DNA from: Algibacter marinivivus
GTDB lineage: Bacteria > Bacteroidota > Bacteroidia > Flavobacteriales > Flavobacteriaceae
Direction: 5' to 3'
Length of the DNA: 64,000 nt
Assembly: GCF_003143755.1 (NCBI RefSeq)
Contig: NZ_QFRI01000001.1
Span: forward strand, 310,001 to 374,000
The position numbers and the translations under genes were made by a program. The notes under the pieces are model-generated. The model was not told where the DNA came from, made no database searches, and was given only the letters and a program-made list of their open reading frames with translations. This document shows positions 33,348 through 42,479 of the stretch, in pieces (within the stretch, counting starts at the first letter, position 1; each line of letters begins with the position of its first letter).

Positions 33348-34199
33348 ATGATTAAAAAAGCACATCACTTAGGCTTATTAGCATTTTTGATGATAAGTTT
33401 ATCTGCATGGTCTCAAAATTATAGTCATATAAAAGCGGAGACCATCGAATACAAAAAAATAGATACCATAAGCCTTAAACTTCATATCTATAAACCAGAA
33501 AATTTCAATCCAAACAAAATCTATAATTGCATCGTTTTTTTTCATGGTGGTGGTTGGAATGGTGGAAATCACAAAGCATTTAGAAGACAATCTCAATATC
33601 TTGCTTCTAGAGGCATGATAGCAATATCAGTAGATTACAGACTTAAAAACACGCATAACACCACACCTTTTGATGCGGTTAGAGATGCAAAATCTGCCAT
33701 TCGATATGTTAGAAAACATGCTAAAGATTTATGCATAGACCCAAACAGGATTGCCTCTGGTGGAGGTTCTGCAGGTGGTCATTTAGCCGCCGCTTGTGGA
33801 AATATAATAGGATTAGAAGAAGCCCATGAAGATTTAACAATATCGTCTAAACCAAATGCTCTTGTTTTATTCAATCCAGTATACGATAATAGTAAAGAAG
33901 GTTTTGGTTTTAGAAGAATGAATGGTAGACATCTTGAAATTTCTCCGTTGCATAATATCTCAAAAGGTGCGCCTCCAACCATTGTGTTTTTTGGAACTAA
34001 AGATAAAACAACTCCAGTTTCATCTTCAAAAGCTTATGAACAAAAAATGCACGACGTTGGAAGTAGATGTGATTTGTTCTTATATGAAGGACAAGAACAT
34101 TCTTTTTTCAATAGAGGACAATATTTTACAGAAACACTACGCGAAACTGATATTTTTTTAGAATCACTAGGTTACTTAACGGGAAAACCAACCATCTAA
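33348..34199 (+). CDS. Alpha/beta hydrolase, probable carbohydrate esterase
   Basis: 283 residues. Signal peptide ending WSQ (residue 23). The oxyanion motif HGGGW is at 66-70, the nucleophile serine 141 in GGGSAGG, and the catalytic histidine in GQEHSFF near residue 253. An aspartate near FGTKDKTTP completes the triad. This is the hormone-sensitive-lipase-like/acetyl-xylan-esterase-like type found in many PULs. It likely removes acetyl or other acyl groups from the glycan in the periplasm, clearing the way for GH10 and GH3. 11 bp after sulfatase 4. Confidence 0.87.
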   Translation: MIKKAHHLGLLAFLMISLSAWSQNYSHIKAETIEYKKIDTISLKLHIYKPENFNPNKIYNCIVFFHGGGWNGGNHKAFRRQSQYLASRGMIAISVDYRLKNTHNTTPFDAVRDAKSAIRYVRKHAKDLCIDPNRIASGGGSAGGHLAAACGNIIGLEEAHEDLTISSKPNALVLFNPVYDNSKEGFGFRRMNGRHLEISPLHNISKGAPPTIVFFGTKDKTTPVSSSKAYEQKMHDVGSRCDLFLYEGQEHSFFNRGQYFTETLRETDIFLESLGYLTGKPTI

Positions 34200-34202
34200 A
34201 AC

Positions 34203-35906
34203 ATGAAGCATTTAGTATCCATATTTATAATCATTTTACTAGTTTCATGTCATTCAAAAAACAATAAAAAACCTACTACTCCGTCTAAAAAATCACAACC
34301 AAATATTGTTTGGATTGTTACAGAAGATATAAGTCCTACCCTATCCTTTTATGGCGACAATACAGCTAAAACACCACATTTAGATGCTTTAGCTAAAGAA
34401 AGTTTAGTCTTTGATAATGCCTTTGCAGTAGTTGGAGTTTGTGCACCTACACGTTCATCAATAATTACAGGAATGTACCCAACAACCATTGGAACTATGC
34501 ACATGCGTACAGGGCAAGACGTCATGAATTTAGGTAAACGCACTTATAAAGAAACAGATAGAACTGATTTAAAAGGAAATGCAATCATACAATATTCGGC
34601 TGTAATTCCAGAAAACGTAAAATGCTATACTGAATATCTTCGATCAGCTGGTTATTACTGTACCAACAATCAAAAAACAGATTATCAATTTGCAGCTCCA
34701 GTTACAGCTTGGGATGAAAATAGTAACAAAGCGCATTGGCGTAATACACCAAAAGGTCAACCATTCTTTTCAGTATTTAATATTGGTACAACCCACGAGA
34801 GTCAGCTTTGGAAAAAAAGCAATTTACCCTTAACTGTAAATCCTAAAGATGTAAAAGTTCCTCCTTACCTCCCAGATAATGAAGCTACCCGAAAAACTAT
34901 AGCAAGACATTACAGCAATATCGAATTAATGGATACTGAAGTTGGTGCATTTATCAGTCAATTAAAGAGTGATGGCTTATATGAAAACACCATTATTTTC
35001 TTTTATAGTGACCACGGCGGACCATTACCAAGACAAAAACGAGAGATTTATGATTCTGGATTGAAAGTCCCTTTTATGGTAAAAGGTTTAGCTAAAAAGG
35101 GAAGAACAAATCGTATGATTTCATTTGTAGATTTAGCACCAACCATGTTAAGTTTAGCAGGAATTGAACCACCAAAACATTTGGAAGGACATGCCTTTTT
35201 AGGAGAGTTTGAAGCTAAAAAACGAGATTATATTTTTGGAAGTTCTGATCGTTTTGATGAATTTACAGATAGAATTAGAGCAGTTAGAAATGAACAATTT
35301 TTATACTTGCGTAATGATTTTCCAGAATTAACAAAATACAAAGATGTAGGGTATAGAAAGCATGTACCCATGATGCCAACTTTTCTTGAATTAAAAGAAG
35401 AAAACAAACTAAATGACACGCAGCAACTTTGGTTTGAAACTAAAACCAAAGAAGAATTATATGATTGTAAAGCAGATCCTCACAACATCAATAATTTAGC
35501 TGAAAATCCTCAGTACGCTTCAGTTTTAACAAAAATGAGAGCAACACTAGAAACACACTTAAAAAACAGACCTGATTTAGGATTACAACCCGAAGCGAAA
35601 CTGATTAACGAAATGTGGCCAAATTTTGAGCAACCTATTACTGATAATGTTACGTTGAGTACTTCGACTGCGCTCAGCACAGGCTCTGTCGGAACGCCTC
35701 ATGGCAAAACTATAACGCTAACATGTGCTACACAAGGGGCTTCAATAGGTTATTATGTTTCAGACAAACCAGATGAAAAGTTAGATTTGAATAGCAGATG
35801 GCAGTTATATTCTAAACCAATTTCTGTTGCAAAAGGGAAAACAATTTACACCATAGCGCAGCGTATAGGCTTTAAAGAAAGTAAAATAGTTAGTTTGAAG
35901 CTGTAA
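34203..35906 (+). CDS. S1 family sulfatase 5, heparan-sulfamidase-like, with extra C-terminal domain
   Basis: 567 residues. Lipobox LVSC at residue 16. Metal site TEDISP (40-45) and formylglycine site CAPTR with cysteine 80, which fits the C-x-P-x-R rule but with threonine in place of serine. FYSDHGGPLPRQKREIYDSG near 260-280 and the EDISP box are typical of the sulfamidase-like S1_8 branch. After residue ~460 a beta domain resembling the chitobiase C-terminal domain is added. At codons around 485-501 an in-frame insertion of a GC-richer genomic repeat (35657-35704) joins the catalytic part to this domain. Last gene of the susC operon. Confidence 0.92.
   Translation: MKHLVSIFIIILLVSCHSKNNKKPTTPSKKSQPNIVWIVTEDISPTLSFYGDNTAKTPHLDALAKESLVFDNAFAVVGVCAPTRSSIITGMYPTTIGTMHMRTGQDVMNLGKRTYKETDRTDLKGNAIIQYSAVIPENVKCYTEYLRSAGYYCTNNQKTDYQFAAPVTAWDENSNKAHWRNTPKGQPFFSVFNIGTTHESQLWKKSNLPLTVNPKDVKVPPYLPDNEATRKTIARHYSNIELMDTEVGAFISQLKSDGLYENTIIFFYSDHGGPLPRQKREIYDSGLKVPFMVKGLAKKGRTNRMISFVDLAPTMLSLAGIEPPKHLEGHAFLGEFEAKKRDYIFGSSDRFDEFTDRIRAVRNEQFLYLRNDFPELTKYKDVGYRKHVPMMPTFLELKEENKLNDTQQLWFETKTKEELYDCKADPHNINNLAENPQYASVLTKMRATLETHLKNRPDLGLQPEAKLINEMWPNFEQPITDNVTLSTSTALSTGSVGTPHGKTITLTCATQGASIGYYVSDKPDEKLDLNSRWQLYSKPISVAKGKTIYTIAQRIGFKESKIVSLKL
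35657..35704 (+). repeat. GC-richer repeat unit inserted in frame in sulfatase 5
   Basis: The stretch TTGAGTACTTCGACTGCGCT continuing CAGCACAGGC stands out from the AT-rich gene. The core CTTCGACTGCGCTCAG is a repeat I know from intergenic DNA of many Flavobacteriaceae. Here it is translated as a low-complexity linker rich in S, T and G (around STALSTGSVG) with no frameshift. Confidence 0.65.
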
Positions 35907-35923
35907 TAAATACCATTACTCAC

Positions 35924-35972
35924 AAAAAAAGTCCAGTAAAGTCTGAAAAAACTCTACTGAACTTAAACAACT
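35924..35972 (-). terminator. Terminator of the G8/beta-helix gene
   Basis: On the minus strand AGTTCAGTAGAGT and ACTTTACTGGACT form a 13-bp stem with two G-U pairs and end in a T7 run. On the plus strand the same positions are mismatched, so it acts mainly on the minus-strand gene. Confidence 0.75.
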
Positions 35973-35980
35973 AAATTAAA

Positions 35981-38900
35981 CTAGTCCTTTATAATCTTCT
36001 TAACGGTATTTAGGTTATTATCTCCAGTAATCTTGACAAAATAAAGTCCAGATTCTCCAAGTATATGAAATTCTGTATTATCTAAATCATCATAATGATT
36101 AGATAAAACAGTTTGTCCTAAAATATTATAAACGCTAATATTTACGTTATTATAGGTTTTATTTAAATTTAAATTTATAGTTCCGGTTGTTGGATTTGGA
36201 TATATTCTAATTTTTTTATCTGCTATATCATCATTACTTAATGTCCCTGAATAAGTTTTACCAACAACTTCAATTTCAGCAAATTTTAGTTTAATATTAC
36301 TTGGGTGTGATGAGTGAATCCTCATATAACGACCAATGGCATTCAAATTATTTTTAGAAAATTTAAGTGTTGGTGTACTATTTTTTTGGTACTCATAATC
36401 TGCTTCAGCTTGAGAACCAGAAAACGTGGTGCTTGAAAAAGGTGTGTCTGAAATAAATACTGAAAAATTCTTAAAATGATTAGATGGAGTTTCAATACCA
36501 GAGCCGTTAATCTCAACAGTATTCCAAATATCAAAATAGCTAATTAGTTTTTCTTCGCCAAAATCTAAATCGTAGTAGGGTTCTATTTCATTTTTTGTAT
36601 GCGAAAAACTGCCAACAGGTACTAATCCTCTTTGATAATATTGTGCATTTATTCGTCCGTTATTATTGCCATCAATCGCTTTTTCGGCTTCTAAAGTTAT
36701 AGTTTTTACCCCGTGTGTACCATCATCATAACTTAAATCGTTTCTTGTGGAACTTTGAGATACAGTTGCTAAACGGCTAATCAATTGATTCTTTGGAACA
36801 AGTGCTGATGCACTCTCTACCTGAGCATTAGTAAATACTCCAGAGGCATTCATAATTTTTACGCGAACTGGAAATTCAGTATATTCAAAAGAACGTCTAT
36901 TAGGTAAATTTTCTTTGATGATAAAATACAATTGATCGTTATCATTTACATCTTTATAAACTCCATTTGCAGTAAGATATTCTTGAAACTTAGCTTGAGA
37001 TGCAAACTGATAGATACGCTTCGGATAACCTTCTCTTAGGTTTCCTTGAGCTAGTGCCTGTTGAATTCCCATATCATAACATCCAAAATCATCGGTTATA
37101 ACACCATCAACTTCAAAACGTAAAGCATTTTCGCCCGTTTCAGTATAATCAACTTCTAAAGTAGAATCATCTATAATAGTAAAAGTTGTTGGTCTAGATA
37201 CAATATCACTCGAACTTAAATGAATTGTATTATCAGAATGTTCAGTATAACTAAAACTTGCATTTACATCTGGATTATCTACTTGTAATTCATAAAATTC
37301 TCCAACGTTAATAGTTTGCAGATCTATAAAAATCCACGGTGTAAAACCATTGTTTCTTGTTTTTGGACCATCTGAAGTATTCAATACAACTCTAGATACT
37401 TTTACACCATGTTCCAAATCTACAAGTTTTAAACCTTCAAAAGTTTGATTATGAGAATGTTTCCACATATCAATTCCCAATGCATTATTAGGATTATCAC
37501 CAGATATAAAAACATCCTTAAATGAATAATCTGCTTGATAAGTAAGCTGTAAACCTGTTTTAGTTCCCCAAGCCTTAAAACCATCAAAAATAGAACGCGA
37601 TTCGTGATTAACACCCATATCTCTCTCTACAGAACGCAACCCGAAATTAGAATCAATAACTAGTGTGTTTTCCATAATTAATGCTGCTTCAACGGGCATT
37701 ACCCCATCACCTTCTTTACTATAACCATTAGTGCTTAATGGAAAGTTGTCCACCTCATAACCCACTCGAGTTGTAGCTAAAGCTTGCGCATCTAATCTAT
37801 CTAGATTGTTTACAGAATTATTCATATTGATAACACCAACACCGCGAACAACATTTGCAATCACATTATTTCTACACAAAATAGCGCGCCCCTTCATACC
37901 CAAACCTTCACCAGAAAACAAATAATCATCATGATGTAAAGATGCCGTATAAGGGTCTATATTATGACCTGAGCTAACATTAACCACTAGATTATTATCC
38001 CAAGTACCCGTTTCACTTCCTGTTTCAGAAACAATACCTGCACCAACAACATTATAAACTACGTTTTGTGAAACATTAGCGTGAGAATCGTGATGTGTAA
38101 TTCCCCAACCAGGATTATCCCAAACCACATTACCTGTAACTTGTGCCATATTAGAACCTAATGCCGTTCCTAATTTATGTAAGTGAATAGAATAACGACC
38201 TCGAGAATTAGTAACTTCGTTTACTGGAATAGCTCTCATTTCTGCACACTCTTGACCTAGAGCTGATACTTTTGATGTAAATACAACAGGCTCTAACCAT
38301 TTATCCCAAACAAAATCATCTAATATTTTTGATTTATCTGTACGACCTAATCTTAAAAATTGTGCATTTTTTATTTGAACATTAGTATCGTTATGCATTG
38401 CCATAACATGTCCTCTTTGTGAAACTACAGTCGTAGAAGGAGATTTAAACACAATATTTCGTGTAAGATTACCAACAAAACAATGTAAATTATCTGCTGA
38501 ACGCCCTTCATGGTTTTTATTTAGACTTGAGCTCAAATTAATTGTAGTTCCAGAAATACTTTGAATAACAACTTGATCTTCTCCATTATTTGATGCTGAG
38601 GCGTTTCCTCCGCTTGTAATAATAATATCGTCGTTAGTTTTCCAACCTGTAGGCACTTCCGAAAGCTCAATGCTGTTTTGACCTGAAGTGGCATCTGCTG
38701 CTAATTTTACCATATTAAGTTTTTCCTGTCCGATAATTTCTAGTTGCCCCATGGTTACCATACCCAAACTTAACTGCTTTGGATCCCAGCTATATCTACC
38801 CAAAACACCAATACCATCATTAACTGTTGTTCCTGTACTTTCTATAATTTTAAAATCACCATTATCAGCTTGTTCAATAGTATTGTATCTATCATCTCCG

Positions 38901-39412
38901 TCTCCTGTTCTTGTTTTAAAAGTCACTATACCATTATCTCTAAAATGAGTTTCGGCAGCTACATTCCAAATATTACTACCTGCCCGATAAGTTTCAATAT
39001 CAAAAGGTTCAATATCAATAACAATCTTACCATCAGAAGCATTATTTGCTAAAAATGTAACATAAGAAGAATTCATAGCAAAAAACGTATCAAACTTTAA
39101 TCGTGTAGTTTGGTTAGCATTGGTTTGTTTGCAATTAAAATTACCATCAACTCTAATGGCAAAAATATGGTCTGCAGAAGAACCTTCATAATCAACAGTA
39201 ATAGCATTTGGAATATAAACAATAGCTCCTGTTGAGGGAATTGTACCCGTATTCCAAGTAGCAGTATCAAACCAAGACCCGTTTTGGGTTGCTGTATGTG
39301 TTGCTAAATTTGAAGGTAGAGCATTCATCATATCCATTTGCGCTATAGCATTAGATATAAACAAACAACATAAAGTAGAAAGCAATAATTGTTTAAAGTA
39401 GAAATGTTTCAT
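35981..39412 (-). CDS. G8 domain / parallel beta-helix / discoidin protein with T9SS tail
   Basis: 1143 residues from the ATG at 39412, chosen because it starts the signal peptide (MKHFYFKQLLL...AIAQ). The order is: a G8-type beta domain (about 30-190, NGSWFDTATWNTGTIPSTG, IRVDGNF), a long right-handed parallel beta-helix (about 330-700; GWGITHHDSHANVSQNVVYN), a cysteine-poor beta region, a discoidin-like F5/8 domain (about 920-1060, ending MRIHSSHPS..KLKFAEIEVVG), and a type A T9SS sorting tail (IRIYPNPTTGTINLNLN). G8 plus beta-helix is also the layout of the animal hyaluronidases CEMIP/TMEM2. Probably a secreted or surface glycan-cleaving enzyme; no CAZy family is certain. Confidence 0.85.
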   Translation of the reverse strand: MKHFYFKQLLLSTLCCLFISNAIAQMDMMNALPSNLATHTATQNGSWFDTATWNTGTIPSTGAIVYIPNAITVDYEGSSADHIFAIRVDGNFNCKQTNANQTTRLKFDTFFAMNSSYVTFLANNASDGKIVIDIEPFDIETYRAGSNIWNVAAETHFRDNGIVTFKTRTGDGDDRYNTIEQADNGDFKIIESTGTTVNDGIGVLGRYSWDPKQLSLGMVTMGQLEIIGQEKLNMVKLAADATSGQNSIELSEVPTGWKTNDDIIITSGGNASASNNGEDQVVIQSISGTTINLSSSLNKNHEGRSADNLHCFVGNLTRNIVFKSPSTTVVSQRGHVMAMHNDTNVQIKNAQFLRLGRTDKSKILDDFVWDKWLEPVVFTSKVSALGQECAEMRAIPVNEVTNSRGRYSIHLHKLGTALGSNMAQVTGNVVWDNPGWGITHHDSHANVSQNVVYNVVGAGIVSETGSETGTWDNNLVVNVSSGHNIDPYTASLHHDDYLFSGEGLGMKGRAILCRNNVIANVVRGVGVINMNNSVNNLDRLDAQALATTRVGYEVDNFPLSTNGYSKEGDGVMPVEAALIMENTLVIDSNFGLRSVERDMGVNHESRSIFDGFKAWGTKTGLQLTYQADYSFKDVFISGDNPNNALGIDMWKHSHNQTFEGLKLVDLEHGVKVSRVVLNTSDGPKTRNNGFTPWIFIDLQTINVGEFYELQVDNPDVNASFSYTEHSDNTIHLSSSDIVSRPTTFTIIDDSTLEVDYTETGENALRFEVDGVITDDFGCYDMGIQQALAQGNLREGYPKRIYQFASQAKFQEYLTANGVYKDVNDNDQLYFIIKENLPNRRSFEYTEFPVRVKIMNASGVFTNAQVESASALVPKNQLISRLATVSQSSTRNDLSYDDGTHGVKTITLEAEKAIDGNNNGRINAQYYQRGLVPVGSFSHTKNEIEPYYDLDFGEEKLISYFDIWNTVEINGSGIETPSNHFKNFSVFISDTPFSSTTFSGSQAEADYEYQKNSTPTLKFSKNNLNAIGRYMRIHSSHPSNIKLKFAEIEVVGKTYSGTLSNDDIADKKIRIYPNPTTGTINLNLNKTYNNVNISVYNILGQTVLSNHYDDLDNTEFHILGESGLYFVKITGDNNLNTVKKIIKD

Positions 39413-39433
39413 GAGAATAGATTTATTCATCAC

Positions 39434-39497
39434 CAAAATTATAGTATCTATAACTTTATTAGGTTTAATTTTTAGCTATTGGGGTTCATTAATTGTC
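39434..39497 (-). promoter_or_regulatory. PUL operator and promoter of the G8/beta-helix gene
   Basis: On the minus strand: distal repeat GAC-N7-GAACC (39497-39483), proximal repeat GCT-N7-AAACC (39476-39462), 21 bp apart. A perfect -7 box TAATTTTG starts at 39441, exactly 21 bp after the end of the proximal repeat. Start codon at 39412. Confidence 0.75.
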
Positions 39498-39530
39498 AAT
39501 TTCATGTAAACTTTTAGAATTATGCTTTTT

Positions 39531-39595
39531 GACTTATATGAAACCTTTTGAATCTAATTTTGTACCGCATTCTGCCTTATGATAATTATTTTTAC
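39531..39595 (+). promoter_or_regulatory. PUL operator and promoter of the secreted beta-helix gene
   Basis: GAC (39531-39533), seven bases, AAACC (39541-39545), then CTTTTG as at susC. A degenerate proximal repeat (ATC-N7-GTACC, 39552-39566) follows 21 bp later. Two -7 candidates: a perfect TAATTTTG at 39555-39562 with TTG at 39529-39531, and TATTTTTA at 39588-39595, which fits the fixed geometry to within one base. Confidence 0.55.
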
Positions 39596-39618
39596 CAACA
39601 CAAAAATGCTTTTCGAAA

Positions 39619-41400
39619 ATGAATCAAAAATTACAATTCACAATATTATTTATACTACTAAATGGGTTTATAAATGCTCAAACCACATATTACGTAGATC
39701 AAACTAATGGAAATGATTCTTCAAACGGTACCAGCGCAATAACTGCGTACAAGACTTTTGACAAAGCAGAATCAAAAGTTAATCCAGGAGATACTATTGA
39801 GATTATAGGTGTTTATAAAAACACTAGTTATAATGAAAATTATAGTTACAGTGGAAATGAACACGACGCACATCTTTGGCATTCAGAAAACACTATCAGG
39901 ATTAGCGGATTAGATGGTGCGCCAAACAACTACATTACTATTAAAGCTCACAACTCTAATACTGTTTTAAAAGGAGATGGAAGTAATATTGTGCGTGTAT
40001 TAAACAGTTCTTATCTTAAATTTGAAGGCTTAGAAATTTTTGGTGAGGTTAATAATATTCCGCTTTCTACTGCAAATGCTTTACAATTTGTTTATATAAT
40101 TGATGATGTAAATTTAAATGGAACTGCTACTGCCCCTACAGAATTGGATATAAAATTTAGAAATGAAGATGAGACCAATGATAATGATGATATTGTAGAA
40201 GAAACCGATATATATACTAACATAAACAACTTAGAAGTATTAAGACCTTCTTATGTAGATACTAGAGGTTTTTATATAACTAATAGTAATAATATTATTA
40301 TAAAAGATAACAAGATTCATCATACACCTGGTGGGGGTTTAAGAGTTTCAAAATGTGAATTCGTAGATGTTTTAGAAAACGAAATTTACAGATGTTCTGC
40401 AAAATCTTATTCAGGCACACATGCTTTGGTGATTACTAATTCAAAACCAATAACAGGCAATGGGTATAGTATTAATGTATTAAGAAATGAAATTCATCAT
40501 AATTATAATGAACTATACTCTTGGTCGCCCGCTAAAACAAAAATAACACCCCGCATTGATGAAGGAAAAGGCATATCATTACAAAAAAATAATACTACTG
40601 AATGGATTAATGGATCTGGTAGAATATTAGTAGCCAATAACGTTTGTTATTGGAATGGATTTAGTGGTGTCCATACTAACGATGGTAATCGTATTGACTT
40701 TATTAATAACACCTGCTACCTAAACTCTTATACAAATACAATAACATATGCAGGTGAAGATCAAAAAGGTCAAAATATTGGCATTAGTGCTCAAAGCAGT
40801 AATGATATAAGCATGATTAATAACATTTCTGTGATTGATACAGATTGGGGTGGCTTTGCTTTATCAGCTGGTAACACTACAAATTTAGTTGTAAATAAAA
40901 ATATAATTTACGGAATTAATGGAACTATAGCTCAAGACAATGATATAACTAGTGTGGATAGTAATACCATAATAGTAAACCCAATGTTTATTTCTCCTGG
41001 AAACCAATCTGCAAATTCTTATAATTTTGGTTTACAATATACATCTCAAGCAATAGGTGCAGCTCTTACTGCTTCTGCACCTAGTGATGATTTTTATGGA
41101 AAAACAAGAGATTCTAGTCCAGACTTAGGTGCTATAGAATACGATTCTACATTATCTATAAATACAAAGAATTTAAATAATCTAGCGGTTTATCCAAATC
41201 CGTTTAAAGATAATATCATGATTCGTCAAAATGATTTAGATCCAAATGAGGTAGCACTTTATAATCTTTTAGGTCAAAATCAATCATTTAATTATGATAT
41301 TCAGAACAACGTAATAACATTAAAATTAAACCATCTAGCTATTGGCTTTTATATTTTAAAAATTGGTACTACTTCAAAAAAGATAGTTAAAACTAATTAA
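39619..41400 (+). CDS. Secreted right-handed parallel beta-helix protein, T9SS
   Basis: 593 residues. Signal peptide ending INAQ (about residue 20). The opening TTYYVDQTNGNDSSNGTSA..YKTFDKA..K..PGDTI is typical of pectate-lyase-like and DUF1565-like beta-helices. Helical rungs with asparagine ladders run to about residue 480 (ITNSNNIIIKDNKIHH, RIDFINNTCY, DISMINNISV). A T9SS type A tail ends the protein (LAVYPNPFKDNIM... GFYILKIGTTSKKIVKTN). It may be a polysaccharide lyase or hydrolase of the PUL, but no catalytic motif is decisive. Its stop overlaps the start of the following TIM-barrel gene. Confidence 0.85.
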   Translation: MNQKLQFTILFILLNGFINAQTTYYVDQTNGNDSSNGTSAITAYKTFDKAESKVNPGDTIEIIGVYKNTSYNENYSYSGNEHDAHLWHSENTIRISGLDGAPNNYITIKAHNSNTVLKGDGSNIVRVLNSSYLKFEGLEIFGEVNNIPLSTANALQFVYIIDDVNLNGTATAPTELDIKFRNEDETNDNDDIVEETDIYTNINNLEVLRPSYVDTRGFYITNSNNIIIKDNKIHHTPGGGLRVSKCEFVDVLENEIYRCSAKSYSGTHALVITNSKPITGNGYSINVLRNEIHHNYNELYSWSPAKTKITPRIDEGKGISLQKNNTTEWINGSGRILVANNVCYWNGFSGVHTNDGNRIDFINNTCYLNSYTNTITYAGEDQKGQNIGISAQSSNDISMINNISVIDTDWGGFALSAGNTTNLVVNKNIIYGINGTIAQDNDITSVDSNTIIVNPMFISPGNQSANSYNFGLQYTSQAIGAALTASAPSDDFYGKTRDSSPDLGAIEYDSTLSINTKNLNNLAVYPNPFKDNIMIRQNDLDPNEVALYNLLGQNQSFNYDIQNNVITLKLNHLAIGFYILKIGTTSKKIVKTN

Positions 41401-42275
41401 TGAAAAAATCTATAATTTTATTATTTACAATCATACAATTTACTGGATGCAAAACAGTAAGTAATGAAAGAGTTTTTCAAAAAGAGAGTCTCATACCCTG
41501 GTCTATAGTTGGTTTTGATGTTAAAGAAAGAACACCTGAACAACGTCTAGATATGCTTAAACGTTTAGGATTTAATCAGTATGCCTACGGAAATCGACCT
41601 AAACATATCCCAACAATGAAACATGAATGGTTACTTGCTAAAAAAAAGGGTATAGCTATTAAAGCCGTTTGGTTATATATTAATTTGAATAAAGACAAAG
41701 TAAACAAACTTAAACCTGAAAGTGAGGTAGTTTTTAAAAACCTAAAAACTGTTGGATTAAAAACACAAATTTGGGTAGGGTTTGAACCAAAGTATTTTGA
41801 AAAATTATCTGATGAAGCTTCTCTAGTACAAGCAGTTACTATGATTGAATATTTATCAAAACGTGCCAAAAAATTAGGCTGTAAAATTGCACTTTACAAC
41901 CATGGCGGTTGGTTTGGAAAACCTGAAAATCAATTAAAAATCATTCAACTATTGCCAAAAGAAGATATTGGCATCATATTTAATTTTCACCATGCTCATG
42001 AAGATTTAGATACTTATTCAAAAAATATTAAAATGCTTCTTCCCTATTTATGGTGTGTCAATTTAAATGGCATGAAAAAAGAGGGACCAAAAATCATCTC
42101 TATTGGAAAAGGAAATCTTGAAAAGGACATGATTCAACAAGTATTGAATTTAAATTATAAAGGTACTTTTGGAATTTTGGGACATGTAAAAGGTGGCGAT
42201 CCAGAATTAATTCTTGAAGAAAACTACAGTGGTTTATTAGAACTTTTCGATAAACAAAACACCATAAATCCTTAA
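41400..42275 (+). CDS. Exported TIM-barrel lipoprotein, xylose-isomerase/epimerase-like
   Basis: 291 residues. Lipobox FTGC at residue 17. The mature part follows the xylose-isomerase-like (AP endonuclease 2) TIM-barrel pattern: LDMLKRLGFNQYAYGN at strand 1-2, IALYNHGGWFGKP (about 163-175), IIFNFHHAHED (about 190-200) and GHVKGGDP near the C-terminus. The histidines and acidic residues in these blocks could bind a metal. An extracytoplasmic member of this family is unusual for a simple isomerase; relatives in PULs are often annotated sugar phosphate isomerase/epimerase without proof. Translationally coupled (TAATG) to the beta-helix gene, so the two probably act together. Confidence 0.8.
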   Translation: MKKSIILLFTIIQFTGCKTVSNERVFQKESLIPWSIVGFDVKERTPEQRLDMLKRLGFNQYAYGNRPKHIPTMKHEWLLAKKKGIAIKAVWLYINLNKDKVNKLKPESEVVFKNLKTVGLKTQIWVGFEPKYFEKLSDEASLVQAVTMIEYLSKRAKKLGCKIALYNHGGWFGKPENQLKIIQLLPKEDIGIIFNFHHAHEDLDTYSKNIKMLLPYLWCVNLNGMKKEGPKIISIGKGNLEKDMIQQVLNLNYKGTFGILGHVKGGDPELILEENYSGLLELFDKQNTINP

Positions 42276-42367
42276 AAAAATCATCTTCTATTTTAAAATT
42301 GATTTGTTCGTTAAGTAATTCAAAATCGACTTAATAAAATCACAAAGTCTTTAATATCAATAGTTTT

Positions 42368-42431
42368 CACGATAAGCAAACCTTATCTGACTATTATGAA
42401 ACCCTTAATTGCATCTATTTTTAGAATTTTA
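42368..42431 (+). promoter_or_regulatory. PUL operator and promoter of the GH5 operon
   Basis: Distal CAC-N7-AAACC (42368-42382) and proximal GAC-N7-AAACC (42389-42403), exactly 21 bp apart. The sequence at the expected -7 position (42424-42431, GAATTTTA) is a weak match to TAnnTTTG. The first gene starts at 42480. Confidence 0.65.
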
Positions 42432-42479
42432 CACTAATTAATTCTGCTAGCTAAAAAACGGCAAGCAATAAAATTTTAA

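Noticed and set aside
33922-34161. 79-codon frame inside the esterase gene
   Set aside because: Same strand, other frame, inside a gene with an intact catalytic triad; no independent support.
38688-39052. Two overlapping plus-strand frames opposite the G8/beta-helix gene
   Set aside because: They are antisense to a coherent, domain-bearing gene and have no family features of their own.
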